A stretch of DNA of 53,075 bases from the NCBI GenBank assembly GCA_041689995.1, contig JBDNFD010000025.1:1-53075 (forward strand). The letters run 5' to 3'. A model generated the notes under the pieces. It was not told the DNA's origin, ran no database searches, and was given only the letters and a program-made list of their open reading frames with translations. Positions 33,585 through 42,617 of the stretch are shown piece by piece (the stretch's first letter is position 1; every line of letters starts with the position of its first letter). Origin of the DNA: DASSWG01 sp041689995 (GTDB lineage: Bacteria; Bacteroidota; Bacteroidia; Flavobacteriales; Flavobacteriaceae). The translations under genes were made by a program, and so were the position numbers.

Positions 33585-35033
33585 TTATATTTCCTTTCTT
33601 AAACGAGCCACGGGAATATCTAATTGCTCTCTATATTTTGCAATGGTTCGCCTAGCAATTGGATAACCCTTTTCTTTCAGAATAATTGCTAATTTGTCGT
33701 CTGTGAGTGGTTTCCGTTTATCTTCATCATCCAAAGTCATTTCTAGAATCTTTTTTATCTCCCGGGTAGAAACATCCTCACCTTGATCGTTTTTCATTGA
33801 TTCGGAGAAAAATTCTTTGATGAGTTTGGTGCCGTAAGGGGTTTCCACATATTTGCTGTTTGCCACTCGAGAAACCGTTGAAACATCCATATCAATTTCT
33901 TCAGCGATATCATTAAGGATCATTGGCCGTAAGTTACGCTCATCACCGGTCAAAAAATATTTCTTTTGATAGTTCATAATGGAGCTCATAGTTACAAAAA
34001 GCGTCTGTTGTCGCTGTTTGATGGCATCAATGAACCATTTTGCGGCATCGAGTTTCTGCTTGATGAAAAGTACCGCTTCCCGTTGGGCTTTTGTCTTTTC
34101 CTTTGCTTCTTTATAACCCTTCAACATATTGCTATATTCTCTGGAAACGTGCATTTCGGGGGCGTTTCGGCCATTTAACGTCAGTTCCAGTTCGCCATCT
34201 TTTATGCGGATCGCAAAATCTGGGACCACGTGTTCCACAATATGGGTATTTGTGCTGTAAGAACTTCCTGGTTTCGGATTTAAATGGCTTATTTCCTCGA
34301 TGGTTTTTTTGAGTTGTTCTTCGGAAATATCGAATTTGTTCAATAATTTGTCGTAATGTTTCTTACTGAATTGTTCAAATGATTTTTCCAAAATTTGTAT
34401 GGCAAGTTCCACACTTTCTGTTGGTTCTTTTCTTTTCAATTGAATAAGCAAACATTCCTGCAGAGATCTTGCGCCCACTCCTGCCGGATCTAAATCATGA
34501 ACCATGGAGAATATTTTTTCCACGGTTTTTTCGTCGGTGTAAATATTTTGGGTGAAAGCCAAATCGTCGACAATTTCATTTGCAGCTCGTCTTATATATC
34601 CATTTTCATCCACGCTGCCCACTAGAAATTTTGCTATTTCCCATTCATTGTCATTCAATCGGAAAGTGCGCAATTGGGTTTTTAAATATTGATTGAACGA
34701 GGTTCCCGAGGCATAAGGAACCTGTTTGTCTTCGTCGTCGGCACTTGAATTGTTCGCGTTCAAACGATAACTCGGAATTTCGTCATCGCTCAAATATTCA
34801 TCGACGTTGATGTCGGTTTCTATAATTTCCCGCTCCTCATCGTTTTCATTGTTTTCTAATTCAAAATCGTTTTCTAAATCTTCTTTTCCACTGTCCAACG
34901 CGGGGTTTTCTTCTATTTCCTGCTTCAATCGTTGTTCAAAAGCCTGCGTGGGCAATTGTATCAACTTCATCAACTGGATTTGTTGCGGCGATAGCTTCTG
35001 GGATAATTTAAAATTGAGTTGCTGTTTCAGCAT
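33585..35033 (-). CDS. rpoN: RNA polymerase sigma-54 factor RpoN
   Basis: Sigma-54 directs RNA polymerase to -24/-12 promoters and needs AAA+ activators. The 482-residue protein has the glutamine-rich region I (MLKQQLNFKLSQKLSPQQIQL), an acidic region II (about 50-95), the core-binding region, a helix-turn-helix and the RpoN box ARRTIAKYRE at 460-469. It is the only sigma factor gene in the window; its regulators are elsewhere. Confidence 0.97.
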   Translation of the reverse strand: MLKQQLNFKLSQKLSPQQIQLMKLIQLPTQAFEQRLKQEIEENPALDSGKEDLENDFELENNENDEEREIIETDINVDEYLSDDEIPSYRLNANNSSADDEDKQVPYASGTSFNQYLKTQLRTFRLNDNEWEIAKFLVGSVDENGYIRRAANEIVDDLAFTQNIYTDEKTVEKIFSMVHDLDPAGVGARSLQECLLIQLKRKEPTESVELAIQILEKSFEQFSKKHYDKLLNKFDISEEQLKKTIEEISHLNPKPGSSYSTNTHIVEHVVPDFAIRIKDGELELTLNGRNAPEMHVSREYSNMLKGYKEAKEKTKAQREAVLFIKQKLDAAKWFIDAIKQRQQTLFVTMSSIMNYQKKYFLTGDERNLRPMILNDIAEEIDMDVSTVSRVANSKYVETPYGTKLIKEFFSESMKNDQGEDVSTREIKKILEMTLDDEDKRKPLTDDKLAIILKEKGYPIARRTIAKYREQLDIPVARLRKEI

Positions 35034-35054
35034 AATTCTTTCCTATCTTTCCTA

Positions 35055-35062
35055 CAAAAATA
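35055..35062 (-). promoter_or_regulatory. Possible -7 element for rpoN
   Basis: Minus-strand TATTTTTG, 21 bases before the rpoN ATG. The nearest TTG upstream is 25 bases away, slightly long. Confidence 0.35.
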
Positions 35063-35140
35063 CGCAAATCAACGCATATTTTGTTACCAAAGTTTTGTTA
35101 AGCAATCGCTGATTCGATAGTATAAAAACAGATAAAAAAA

Positions 35141-36583
35141 TTAAAATTCCGCATTTCCCGGAGTTCGTGGAAAAGGGATTACATCACGAATATTTCCCAT
35201 TCCCGTAACAAACTGTACCAAGCGCTCAAAACCCAAACCAAAGCCACTGTGTTCGCAGGTTCCGAAACGCCGTGTATCTAAATACCACCAAAGTTCCTTT
35301 TCATCTATTTGGAGGTTTTTCATTTTATTTTTCAGAACATCTAAACGCTCTTCACGCTGCGATCCGCCTACAATTTCTCCAATTCCCGGAAATAGTACGT
35401 CCATTGCTCGGACGGTTTTTCCATCTTCGTTCAGCCTCATATAAAAAGCCTTGATATCGGCTGGATAATCGAACAAAATCACGGGACATTTAAAATGGTT
35501 TTCGACCAAATAGCGCTCATGCTCGCTCTGCAAATCCATTCCCCAACCCTCGATCGGATATTTGAATTTTTTCTTTTTGTTCGGTTTACTGTTTTGCAAA
35601 ATTTCGATGGCTTCCGTATAGCTCAACCTTTTGAAATTGTTGTCCAGCACAAATTTGAGTTTCTCTCTCAAATTCATCGGAGCACGTTCATTCTGGGGTT
35701 TGGCTTTATCTTCTTGGATCATTCGGTTTTCCAAAAATTCCAAATCATCTGCACAATTTTCCAGTGCATATTCGATGACTTTTTTGATGAAATCTTCGGC
35801 CAAATCCATATTTCCATCAAGATTGCAAAAAGCAACTTCCGGTTCAATCATCCAAAACTCGGCCAAATGGCGAGAAGTATTAGAATTTTCTGCGCGAAAA
35901 GTAGGTCCGAAAGTATAAACTTGACCCAGTCCCATCGCATAGGTTTCAGCTTCCAATTGACCACTTACTGTTAAATTGGTTTCTTTTCCAAAGAAATCTT
36001 CTTTATAATTTATTTTCCCGTCTTCATTTTTAGGAGGATTATCCAAATTAAAGCTGGTCACCCGAAACATTTCCCCCGCGCCTTCAGCATCGCTGCCGGT
36101 TATTACGGGAGTGTTGACATAATTGAATCCGTTTTCCTGAAAATATTTGTGCACTGCAAAAGCCAATTTGGATCGCAATCGCATCACGGCCCCGAACGTA
36201 TTTGTGCGGACGCGAAGATGGGCTTGTTCCCGAAGTTTTTCCAAACTATGTCGTTTTGGAGAAAGAATAGTCAATTTCACTTCTTCCGGATCGGCGGTTC
36301 CCAAAACCTGAATATCTTCAACTTCAACTTCCATTTGTTGCCCTTTTCCCACACTTTCTTTTAAAATTCCTTTGATGGCCACCGAGGCGCCTACATTGAT
36401 TTGATCTAATGTTTCTTTGGAAATTTTCTCATAATCAACCACGCATTGTAGGTTGTGGATGCAAGAACCATCGTTCACCGCGATAAATCGGTTACTCCTA
36501 AAAGCCCTGACCCAGCCTCTCAATTCTACTTCTTGCAAAAATGTTTCACTTTCTAAAATTTTGGCGATCCTTGTGTATTTCAT
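35141..36583 (-). CDS. asnS: Asparagine-tRNA ligase
   Basis: Class II aminoacyl-tRNA synthetase that charges tRNA-Asn. The 480 residues hold an N-terminal OB-fold anticodon domain (about 15-100, VELRGWVRAFRS) and the catalytic domain with motif 2 (FRAENSNTSRHLAEFWMIEPE) and motif 3 (GFGLGFERLVQFVTGM, arginine in FERL). It ends in RDVIPFPRTPGNAEF, typical of AsnRS. It has its own full promoter. Confidence 0.97.
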   Translation of the reverse strand: MKYTRIAKILESETFLQEVELRGWVRAFRSNRFIAVNDGSCIHNLQCVVDYEKISKETLDQINVGASVAIKGILKESVGKGQQMEVEVEDIQVLGTADPEEVKLTILSPKRHSLEKLREQAHLRVRTNTFGAVMRLRSKLAFAVHKYFQENGFNYVNTPVITGSDAEGAGEMFRVTSFNLDNPPKNEDGKINYKEDFFGKETNLTVSGQLEAETYAMGLGQVYTFGPTFRAENSNTSRHLAEFWMIEPEVAFCNLDGNMDLAEDFIKKVIEYALENCADDLEFLENRMIQEDKAKPQNERAPMNLREKLKFVLDNNFKRLSYTEAIEILQNSKPNKKKKFKYPIEGWGMDLQSEHERYLVENHFKCPVILFDYPADIKAFYMRLNEDGKTVRAMDVLFPGIGEIVGGSQREERLDVLKNKMKNLQIDEKELWWYLDTRRFGTCEHSGFGLGFERLVQFVTGMGNIRDVIPFPRTPGNAEF

Positions 36584-36601
36584 GTCTATATTTTACGTGC
36601 G

Positions 36602-36632
36602 CAAAGATAATTTTTAGATGTTAGCTTGGCAA
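36602..36632 (-). promoter_or_regulatory. Promoter of asnS
   Basis: On the minus strand TTG, 20 bases, TATCTTTG: a complete Bacteroidota promoter about 20 bases before the asnS ATG. Confidence 0.7.
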
Positions 36633-36849
36633 GTGGAAATCTTGAAATACATGACTATTTTTTTCTGGAAATCCGATAGGTCGAATTAAAACCAGAAAAT
36701 TTGTACGTTTTTTATAATATCCCACTTACTGGGTATTTTTTGTCTTGCGGTATTTAACTTTCTTTGGCATAAGAAAGTTTATTGAAATTTTAGTTAGTTG
36801 ATTTATTTGTTAGGTAAGTTTATTGGGGTAATACTTACCAGCACAATCC

Positions 36850-36885
36850 CAATGGTTTCATAAACGCCATTGGGATTTTTTTTTG
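36850..36885 (+). terminator. Strong hairpin with plus-strand T run
   Basis: AATCCCAATGG, an 11-base loop (TTTCATAAACG), CCATTGGGATT, then a further run of T residues on the plus strand: an excellent rho-independent terminator shape with an 11-bp perfect stem. Both neighbouring genes run on the minus strand, so no plus-strand gene is seen that it would end. Confidence 0.75.
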
Positions 36886-37143
36886 AATTCAAACAAAATG
36901 CTTCCGGGTAATCACGATGCTGCATTGTATACACAATCTTTTTTTTACACTCTGTGTTGGCGGGAAGGTGATATAAAAATCGGTGCATTAAATATTCTAT
37001 GAGGGTAAAAAAAATGAGTCCCAAGAAAGCAGAAGAACTATCATGGGAATTTTCATTCCTTTTTCAACAATTCCATAATAAATTAAAATTACGGAAATAC
37101 TTCCAAAAATTATCCAGGGAAAGGAAATATGTGACGCTGATTT
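36886..37143 (-). pseudogene. Fatty acid hydroxylase remnant
   Basis: Degraded sterol desaturase/fatty acid hydroxylase-type gene. Reading the minus strand, one frame gives HISFPWIIFGSISVILIYYG and VEKGMKIPMIVLLL; near 37020-37030 the frame must shift by one base to continue as LGLIFFTLIEYLMHRFLYH with HLPANTE. The first histidine box (HRFLYH) remains. The second, normally HGxHHDYP, is reduced to QHRDYP, after which the similarity ends. The N-terminal part and the C-terminal half are missing. It lies directly after the deoxynucleoside kinase stop codon. Confidence 0.75.
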
Positions 37144-37148
37144 TTGGG

Positions 37149-37763
37149 TTAAAAAAGTCCGTTGATCTCGGCATCTATTTTATTAATAATAAACCCTAAA
37201 TCTTCTGGCTCGTCAACGAAATTGATGTCATCCACATTTATAATGAGCAATTTGCCTTTGTTATAGCCGTGAACCCAAGCTTCATAACGTTCGTTCAAGC
37301 GACTGAGATAGTCGATGGAAATAGAGTTTTCGTAGTCGCGGCCCCGTTTTTGTATTTGAGCTACCAGATTCGGAATGCTACTTCTGAGATAAATCAGTAG
37401 ATCCGGACCTTCTGTGACCGATTCCATCAGTTCAAAAAGGGAACGGTAATTTTCAAAATCTCGATTGGTCAACAAACCCATGGCATGCAAATTGGGAGCA
37501 AAAATGTGCGCATCTTCGTATATAGTACGATCTTGAACAACATTTTTGGCGCTTTTCCTGATTTCCATGATCTGGCGGAACCGATTGTTCAGAAAATAAA
37601 CTTGAAGATTGAAAGACCAACGCTCCATGTGATTGTAAAAATCTTCTAGATATGGGTTTTCCAAGACTTCCTCGAAGTGCGGCTCCCATTTGAAATGTTT
37701 TGCCAAAAGTTTGGTAAGGGTGGTTTTTCCGGCCCCGATGTTGCCGGCTATGGCTATATGCAT
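37149..37763 (-). CDS. Deoxynucleoside kinase
   Basis: Phosphorylates deoxynucleosides (dA, dG or dC type) in nucleotide salvage. With the ATG at 37763 the protein has 204 residues and begins directly with the P-loop strand MHIAIAGNIGAGKTTL, as is standard for the dNK/dGK group. The catalytic DR motif appears as VVQDRTIYEDA, and the lid-type arginines in LRSSIPNLVAQIQKRGRDYE. An in-frame start at 37811 would overlap the upstream gene. Thirteen bases separate it from the preceding exported-protein gene. Confidence 0.93.
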   Translation of the reverse strand: MHIAIAGNIGAGKTTLTKLLAKHFKWEPHFEEVLENPYLEDFYNHMERWSFNLQVYFLNNRFRQIMEIRKSAKNVVQDRTIYEDAHIFAPNLHAMGLLTNRDFENYRSLFELMESVTEGPDLLIYLRSSIPNLVAQIQKRGRDYENSISIDYLSRLNERYEAWVHGYNKGKLLIINVDDINFVDEPEDLGFIINKIDAEINGLF

Positions 37764-37776
37764 ATTTTGCGGGTTT

Positions 37777-38550
37777 TTATTTGAGGTAATATTCATACAG
37801 AAAATTACCATCGTAAATATAAAGATTTCTATCGTTTAAAAAAAAAGCTTTTATGTCTAGTTGGGGAAATTGCAGTTTTTCAAATTTTGACAAACCTTTC
37901 TTCTTTAAATATAAATTCGTGTCTTTTTGGGCGATCACATCCCCATTGTCTTCGGTAAGTTGCTCAAAACCAGAGTTTGGTATTTTTTCTATTAAGCTGC
38001 CATAGACATTATATTTTTCCAAATAGTTCTCTGTAAGTATCCAACAAAAATTAAAATTACTTTCAAAATCCAAAATTTTTGAGTTCAAGGGTTGGGAAGT
38101 CGCGGTTGCCTTTTTTTTGGTATAATCGAAAATCTCCAATTGTTGGTTATTTATGTTGAAAATCCAAATATTATCACCGCTGGCCTCAGTGGCAAAACCT
38201 ATGGTTTTAAATTCTGGAAGCTGGTTGAAATTTATTCGTGAAATCTCGATCAAATGCTGGTCAAGAAAAACCACGGTATTTGTGTTTTCATAGAACAAAA
38301 TAATTTTCATAGGATTTAAAATATCCGATCTGGTCGGTTTACCAAGTTGTAAATCATTGAACTGATAATTCACGCCCTTTCCTGTCTTATAAAAAACATT
38401 TTTGTTGAAGTAATACAAATTGCCATACTTATCGGTTCCTTCATATTTTTCAACATTTAGCGGTATTTTTCCCTTTACTTCCAAAAGATTTTGGGCAAAG
38501 GAAATTTGAAAAAAAAGCAGCATGAACAAGAACCATTTTATATGTGCCAT
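37777..38550 (-). CDS. Exported protein with propeller-like repeats
   Basis: A 257-residue protein with a signal peptide (IKWFLFMLLFFQISFAQ) and a body of short repeated strands (GNLYYFNKNVFYK, KTIGFATEASGDNIWIFNINNQQLEIFDY, FCWILTENYLEKYNVYG, DTNLYLKKKGLSKFEKL, RNLYIYDGNFLYEYYL), a beta-propeller-like pattern. I know no function; genes like it are conserved beside deoxynucleoside kinase in flavobacteria (from memory). It is probably periplasmic. Confidence 0.75.
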   Translation of the reverse strand: MAHIKWFLFMLLFFQISFAQNLLEVKGKIPLNVEKYEGTDKYGNLYYFNKNVFYKTGKGVNYQFNDLQLGKPTRSDILNPMKIILFYENTNTVVFLDQHLIEISRINFNQLPEFKTIGFATEASGDNIWIFNINNQQLEIFDYTKKKATATSQPLNSKILDFESNFNFCWILTENYLEKYNVYGSLIEKIPNSGFEQLTEDNGDVIAQKDTNLYLKKKGLSKFEKLQFPQLDIKAFFLNDRNLYIYDGNFLYEYYLK

Positions 38551-38563
38551 CTCACTTTCTTAT

Positions 38564-40366
38564 TTATGCATTTTTATTTTTCCTTGTCAAGTTTTCAGCA
38601 ATTGAATTTCGCAAAGCAAATACATTTGGAAAATTTGTGTATTTCGTGAAACGTTTCAGTCCGAGGAGTAACATCCGTTGTTCATCTCCAGAAGAAAAGG
38701 AAAAAATACATTCCCTCGCCTTTTGTTGAACGATTTCAACCGCATGGAACAAATAGAGTTGCGACATCGCAATTTGTTCTTTTTGCTTTTCTTCCCCAAA
38801 GCGATGCACGTTTTTCTCTGCGCGCAGAAGTGCGGATTCCGATAAGTATATTTCTATTAGGATATCGGCAGTGGCAAGCAATAGTTGTTGCTGTTCTTCC
38901 AGTTTGAAACCGAATTTTTTGACGGCACTTCCGGCCACTATTAAAAATACCTTTTTCAAATTTTTCAGAAGTTCTTTTTCTTCGGAAAAGAGTTTGCTAT
39001 CGTCTCGTTTTTCGAAGGAAGGAATTGCGGTGAGTTCTCCAGCTATTTTTTGTGCTTCGGGGAACAAATCCAGTTCGCCTTTTACCGCTTTTTTCACCAG
39101 CATTCCCACGGCCAACAGACGGTTTATTTCGTTCGTGCCTTCATAAATTCGGGTAATACGGGCATCGCGCCACGCTGACTCCATGGGTGTGTCTTTCGAA
39201 AATCCCATTCCGCCAAAAATTTGTATGCCTTCATCGCTGCAATTTTGAAGATCTTCTGAAAGTGCAACTTTTAGTAGGGAAGATTCAATGGCGAATTCTT
39301 CAAAACTTTTTAGTTCTGCTTCTGCTTGGGAAATTCCTTTTTTTTGCAAAGCGGAAATTTGATCTTCAATGGCTTTTCCTGTTCGGTAACAGGCTGATTC
39401 GCCCACGTAGGCAGAAGTTGCCATTTCAGCGATTTTAGATTTTATGGCCCCAAATTCCGAAATAGCGGTTCCAAATTGAACACGTTCTGTGGAATATTCT
39501 ATGGATTCGACAAGAATTCGTCGCTGGGCATCCAAACAAGCAGCTCCCAATTTAATTCGGCCAACGTTCAAAGCATTCATTGCTATTTTGAATCCGTGGT
39601 TGCGCTCTGAAAGCATGTTTTCCACCGGGACTTTCGTTTCATTGAAAAAAACTTGACGCGTAGAGGAGGAATGTATTCCCAATTTTCTTTCTTCTTCCCC
39701 CAATAAAATTCCATTTCCGGGATCATATTCCACAATAAATGCGGTAATATTTTTATCGTTTTCAATGCGTGCAAAAACAATCATTAGATGACAAAAACCG
39801 GAATTTGAAATCCACATTTTCTGTCCGCTGATGCTGTAATATTTTCCGTCTGAGGAAAGTACCGCTTTGGTTTTGCCAGAATTTGCATCACTTCCCGCAC
39901 CGGGTTCTGTGAGACAATAACAACCGATCCATTCTCCGGTCGCCAGTTTTGGGAGGTATTTCTTCTTTTGTTCTTCCGTGCCATAAAGGGCGATGGGCAA
40001 AGTGCCAATTCCGGTATGTGCGCCAAATGCGGTCGAAAATGAACCGGTGGCCCCAGAAATATAATCGCAAACCAACATGGACGAGATAAAATCCATTCCG
40101 AGGCCGCCATATTCTTCTGGAACAGAAATCCCCAAATAGCCTAATTCGCCGGCTTTGCGCATAAGTTCTTCTGTAAGCGCATAATTCTTCTTCTCAAATT
40201 CCGCTTTTTTTGGCCATATTTCCCGATCTACAAACTCTTTCACGGAATCGCGCATGAGAAGTTGTTCTTCGTTAAAATCTTCCGGCGTGAAAATATCTTC
40301 GGAAGAGGATTTCTTCACTATGAATTGTCCTCCACGTATTAAAATGGGATTTTCTTTTTGGGTCAT
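38564..40366 (-). CDS. Acyl-CoA dehydrogenase, VLCAD-like
   Basis: FAD enzyme that introduces the trans-2 double bond into fatty acyl-CoA in beta-oxidation. The 600-residue protein has the usual dehydrogenase core (about 25-420), with YCLTEPGAGSDA and WISNSGFCHLMIVFARI, and the catalytic glutamate in YEGTNEINRLL. A C-terminal extension of about 170 residues resembles the very-long-chain ACAD group. It lies downstream of the thiolase gene in the same direction (77-base gap) and is probably in its operon. Confidence 0.94.
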   Translation of the reverse strand: MTQKENPILIRGGQFIVKKSSSEDIFTPEDFNEEQLLMRDSVKEFVDREIWPKKAEFEKKNYALTEELMRKAGELGYLGISVPEEYGGLGMDFISSMLVCDYISGATGSFSTAFGAHTGIGTLPIALYGTEEQKKKYLPKLATGEWIGCYCLTEPGAGSDANSGKTKAVLSSDGKYYSISGQKMWISNSGFCHLMIVFARIENDKNITAFIVEYDPGNGILLGEEERKLGIHSSSTRQVFFNETKVPVENMLSERNHGFKIAMNALNVGRIKLGAACLDAQRRILVESIEYSTERVQFGTAISEFGAIKSKIAEMATSAYVGESACYRTGKAIEDQISALQKKGISQAEAELKSFEEFAIESSLLKVALSEDLQNCSDEGIQIFGGMGFSKDTPMESAWRDARITRIYEGTNEINRLLAVGMLVKKAVKGELDLFPEAQKIAGELTAIPSFEKRDDSKLFSEEKELLKNLKKVFLIVAGSAVKKFGFKLEEQQQLLLATADILIEIYLSESALLRAEKNVHRFGEEKQKEQIAMSQLYLFHAVEIVQQKARECIFSFSSGDEQRMLLLGLKRFTKYTNFPNVFALRNSIAENLTRKNKNA

Positions 40367-40443
40367 AATTTTATTTTGAAAGAGAAATGAAAAAATCAGG
40401 ATTCAATTTGCTTAAATACGTTTTTAAATTCCTAGAAAAGTTA

Positions 40444-41628
40444 TTAAAATACTTTAAAAATACCTGCAGCACCTTGTCCGGTTCCAACGCACATGGTGAC
40501 CATGGCGTATTTATTTTTCAGGTTCCGCTTCTTCATTTCGTCAAATATTTGAACAGAAAGTTTAGCGCCTGTGCAGCCCAAGGGGTGTCCCATCGCGATT
40601 GCGCCGCCATTCACATTCACTTTTTCAGGATCTAAACTCAATTCTTTTATAACAGTCAAGGATTGTGATGCGAAAGCTTCGTTGAGTTCAATAAGTTCGA
40701 TTTCAGAAAGTTTCAGTCCCGTTTGTTTTAAAACTTTTGGCACGGCGTGTATGGGGCCAATTCCCATCAGTTTTGGTTCGACACCTACGACGGAAAAACC
40801 GACTAGTTGGGCAATTGGTTCTAATTTGAGTTCTTTTATCATACTTTCGCTCATAACCATCACGAAAGCTGCGCCGTCGCTCATCTGTGAAGAATTCCCA
40901 GCTGTAACGCTTCCGCCTTCGGCAAAAACAGGTTTCAATTTTGCCAAAATTTCCAAGGAAGTATCTGCTCTCGGTCCTTCATCTTTTGTAACGGTATAAC
41001 TTCTGCTTTCTTTTTTCCCTTCTGAATTGACAAAAGTTTCCTCAATATTTATAGGGACAATCTGGTCTTGAAATCTTCCTTCCGATTGCGCTCGCAGTGC
41101 TTTTTGATGCGAATGGAACGAAAATTCATCTTGTGCTTTTCGCGAGACATTATATCGTTCCGCTACTGCTTCGGCCGTGAGCCCCATGTTCCAGTAATAA
41201 TCTGCATGACCATCTTTTATCATTTTATAATCCGGAACGGGTTTATAGCCGCCCATCGGAATATAACTCATGCTTTCGGCACCCCCAGCAATGATGCAAT
41301 CGGCTAATCCACTTTGGATTTTTGCGGTGGCAATGGCTATAGTTTCCAAACCGGACGCGCAATATCTATTGACCGTCACGCCAGGAACACTTTCAATTTC
41401 CAGTCCCATCAATGAAATTAGGCGGCCCATATTAAGTCCTTGCTCGGCTTCTGGCATGGCATTCCCCACAATAACGTCATCAATGCGTTTTTTGTCCAGT
41501 TCGGGAAGTTTCCCCAACAGATATTGAATGGTTTCGGCAGCAAGTTCATCGGGTCTTTTAAAACGGAAAACACCGCGCGGAGCTTTTCCCACGGCAGTCC
41601 GATATGCTTTTACAACGTATGCTTTCAT
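40444..41628 (-). CDS. Acetyl-CoA acyltransferase (thiolase)
   Basis: Cleaves 3-ketoacyl-CoA in the last step of beta-oxidation. The 394-residue length is standard. The nucleophile is C90 in VNRYCASGLETI, the glutamate/asparagine motif is NEAFASQSL, the histidine motif is GGAIAMGHPLGCTGAK, and the second cysteine lies in MCVGTGQGAAGIF. The usual multifunctional enoyl-CoA hydratase/3-hydroxyacyl-CoA dehydrogenase gene is not upstream here, although the operon has a full promoter of its own. Confidence 0.95.
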   Translation of the reverse strand: MKAYVVKAYRTAVGKAPRGVFRFKRPDELAAETIQYLLGKLPELDKKRIDDVIVGNAMPEAEQGLNMGRLISLMGLEIESVPGVTVNRYCASGLETIAIATAKIQSGLADCIIAGGAESMSYIPMGGYKPVPDYKMIKDGHADYYWNMGLTAEAVAERYNVSRKAQDEFSFHSHQKALRAQSEGRFQDQIVPINIEETFVNSEGKKESRSYTVTKDEGPRADTSLEILAKLKPVFAEGGSVTAGNSSQMSDGAAFVMVMSESMIKELKLEPIAQLVGFSVVGVEPKLMGIGPIHAVPKVLKQTGLKLSEIELIELNEAFASQSLTVIKELSLDPEKVNVNGGAIAMGHPLGCTGAKLSVQIFDEMKKRNLKNKYAMVTMCVGTGQGAAGIFKVF

Positions 41629-41697
41629 CTTTTGAGTTTTGTGAAATAAAATATTTCTGGGAAGTATTCAATTCTACCAAAAATCCTCCCATTTTGT

Positions 41698-41728
41698 CAA
41701 AGATACTCGTATTGAGGGATTGTATCAA
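41698..41728 (-). promoter_or_regulatory. Promoter of the beta-oxidation pair
   Basis: Minus strand: TTG (41726-41728), a 20-base spacer, then TATCTTTG (41698-41705). A complete Bacteroidota promoter about 70 bases before the thiolase ATG. Confidence 0.65.
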
Positions 41729-41880
41729 ATATCAGTGTGATAATTTGAACCCTTTTTTTAGCGGAATCTACTTTTTCAAAAAAAGAAAAGGGAAAAATTT
41801 CTTTTCCCCAATTTCTAAATTAAAGTTGTTAATTTTTGATTTCCTTTTTGCGCCAAATGGAAGCGAAATTAACAAGATTT

Positions 41881-41924
41881 ATAAAAAAGAAACAAGGCCA
41901 TCCGTACGAAGGTAGGACTTGTTT
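41881..41924 (-). terminator. Intrinsic terminator of the 41.9 kb gene
   Basis: Read on the minus strand: AAACAAGTCC, a 15-base loop, GGCCTTGTTT (one mismatch), then CTTTTTTAT. It starts 10 bases after the stop codon of the gene at 41935-42453. A second hairpin at 41790-41808 with a T-rich tail may act as backup. Confidence 0.65.
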
Positions 41925-41934
41925 GTGAACTTCT

Positions 41935-42453
41935 CTATTTTTCTAAATCCTTTTCGTTCAAATTAAATTTCATCACCATAAAACTATCATCTGCCGGATT
42001 GTAACTTTCCACTGTAAAATCCCCTGAGTCATTGAAATAACCGTAAGAATTTCCCTTTTCGGTCACCAATAAATAGGTGTTTGGTCGCTCCATTTTTCGT
42101 ATTTTTCCGTAATTGGATTTCTGACCATTTTTAATGGAGATTATCTTAATTCCATTCTCGTCTGGTTCGAAAAGATAGGTATTTCCGCTCAGGATGAAAC
42201 TGGTTTTTTTTGTCACGATAAGCGGTCTTCTACTGATACTTTGGTTTGTGGAACCATTTTGCTCCAAAGCCAGAACTTCTTCAGCCGTAAGTTCCACGCG
42301 CTTGGTGTCAACATCCGTTCCTTTGCTTGTCTTGGTGATAGTTTTTGTAATAATGGTTTTACTCAAGATGTCTTTGTTTCCCGCATCGGAATCTTTTTGT
42401 GCGACCCCCGAAAGGGAAATCAAGAATGCCAGAAGTGCGATTGAATATTTCAT
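41935..42453 (-). CDS. Exported protein of unknown function
   Basis: A 172-residue protein with a signal peptide (KYSIALLAFLISLSGVAQ), then a lysine/threonine-rich segment (IITKTITKTSKGTDVDTKRV) and a beta-rich C-terminal part (FILSGNTYLFEPDENGIKIIS, TYLLVTEKGNSYGYFNDSGDFTVESYNP). I do not recognise the family. It is probably periplasmic or outer-membrane associated. It has its own terminator and stands alone, divergent from ychF. Confidence 0.75.
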   Translation of the reverse strand: MKYSIALLAFLISLSGVAQKDSDAGNKDILSKTIITKTITKTSKGTDVDTKRVELTAEEVLALEQNGSTNQSISRRPLIVTKKTSFILSGNTYLFEPDENGIKIISIKNGQKSNYGKIRKMERPNTYLLVTEKGNSYGYFNDSGDFTVESYNPADDSFMVMKFNLNEKDLEK

Positions 42454-42554
42454 AAATATTGTTTTTATTTGATTATTTACGAAGATAGGCTTATATTGTG
42501 TTAAAGATTGACAATGTAATGCTAAAGTTAACTTAATTGATCATACGAAAAATA

Positions 42555-42588
42555 TTGCCCAATGAACCTGCAAAACTTAGTACCTTTG
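42555..42588 (+). promoter_or_regulatory. Promoter of ychF
   Basis: TTG (42555-42557), a 23-base spacer, TACCTTTG (42581-42588), which fits the -33/-7 pattern at the long end of spacing; it lies 29 bases before the ATG at 42618. Confidence 0.5.
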
Positions 42589-42617
42589 CGACCGTTTTAA
42601 AAATCAACCCGAATATT

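Larger units (their letters stand above)
41629..41934. other. Non-coding gap between thiolase and lipoprotein-like gene
   Basis: No credible gene. It contains the thiolase promoter (41698-41728) and two hairpins, one at 41790-41808 (GGGAAAA/TTTTCCC) and one at 41889-41924, the latter being a terminator for the gene to its right. Confidence 0.5.

Noticed and set aside
35495..35974. 159-codon plus-strand frame inside asnS
   Set aside because: Antisense shadow of a conserved synthetase; phenylalanine-rich composition typical of reverse readings.
36999..37199. 66-codon plus-strand frame
   Set aside because: Antisense to the fatty acid hydroxylase remnant and the end of the deoxynucleoside kinase gene; no features of its own.
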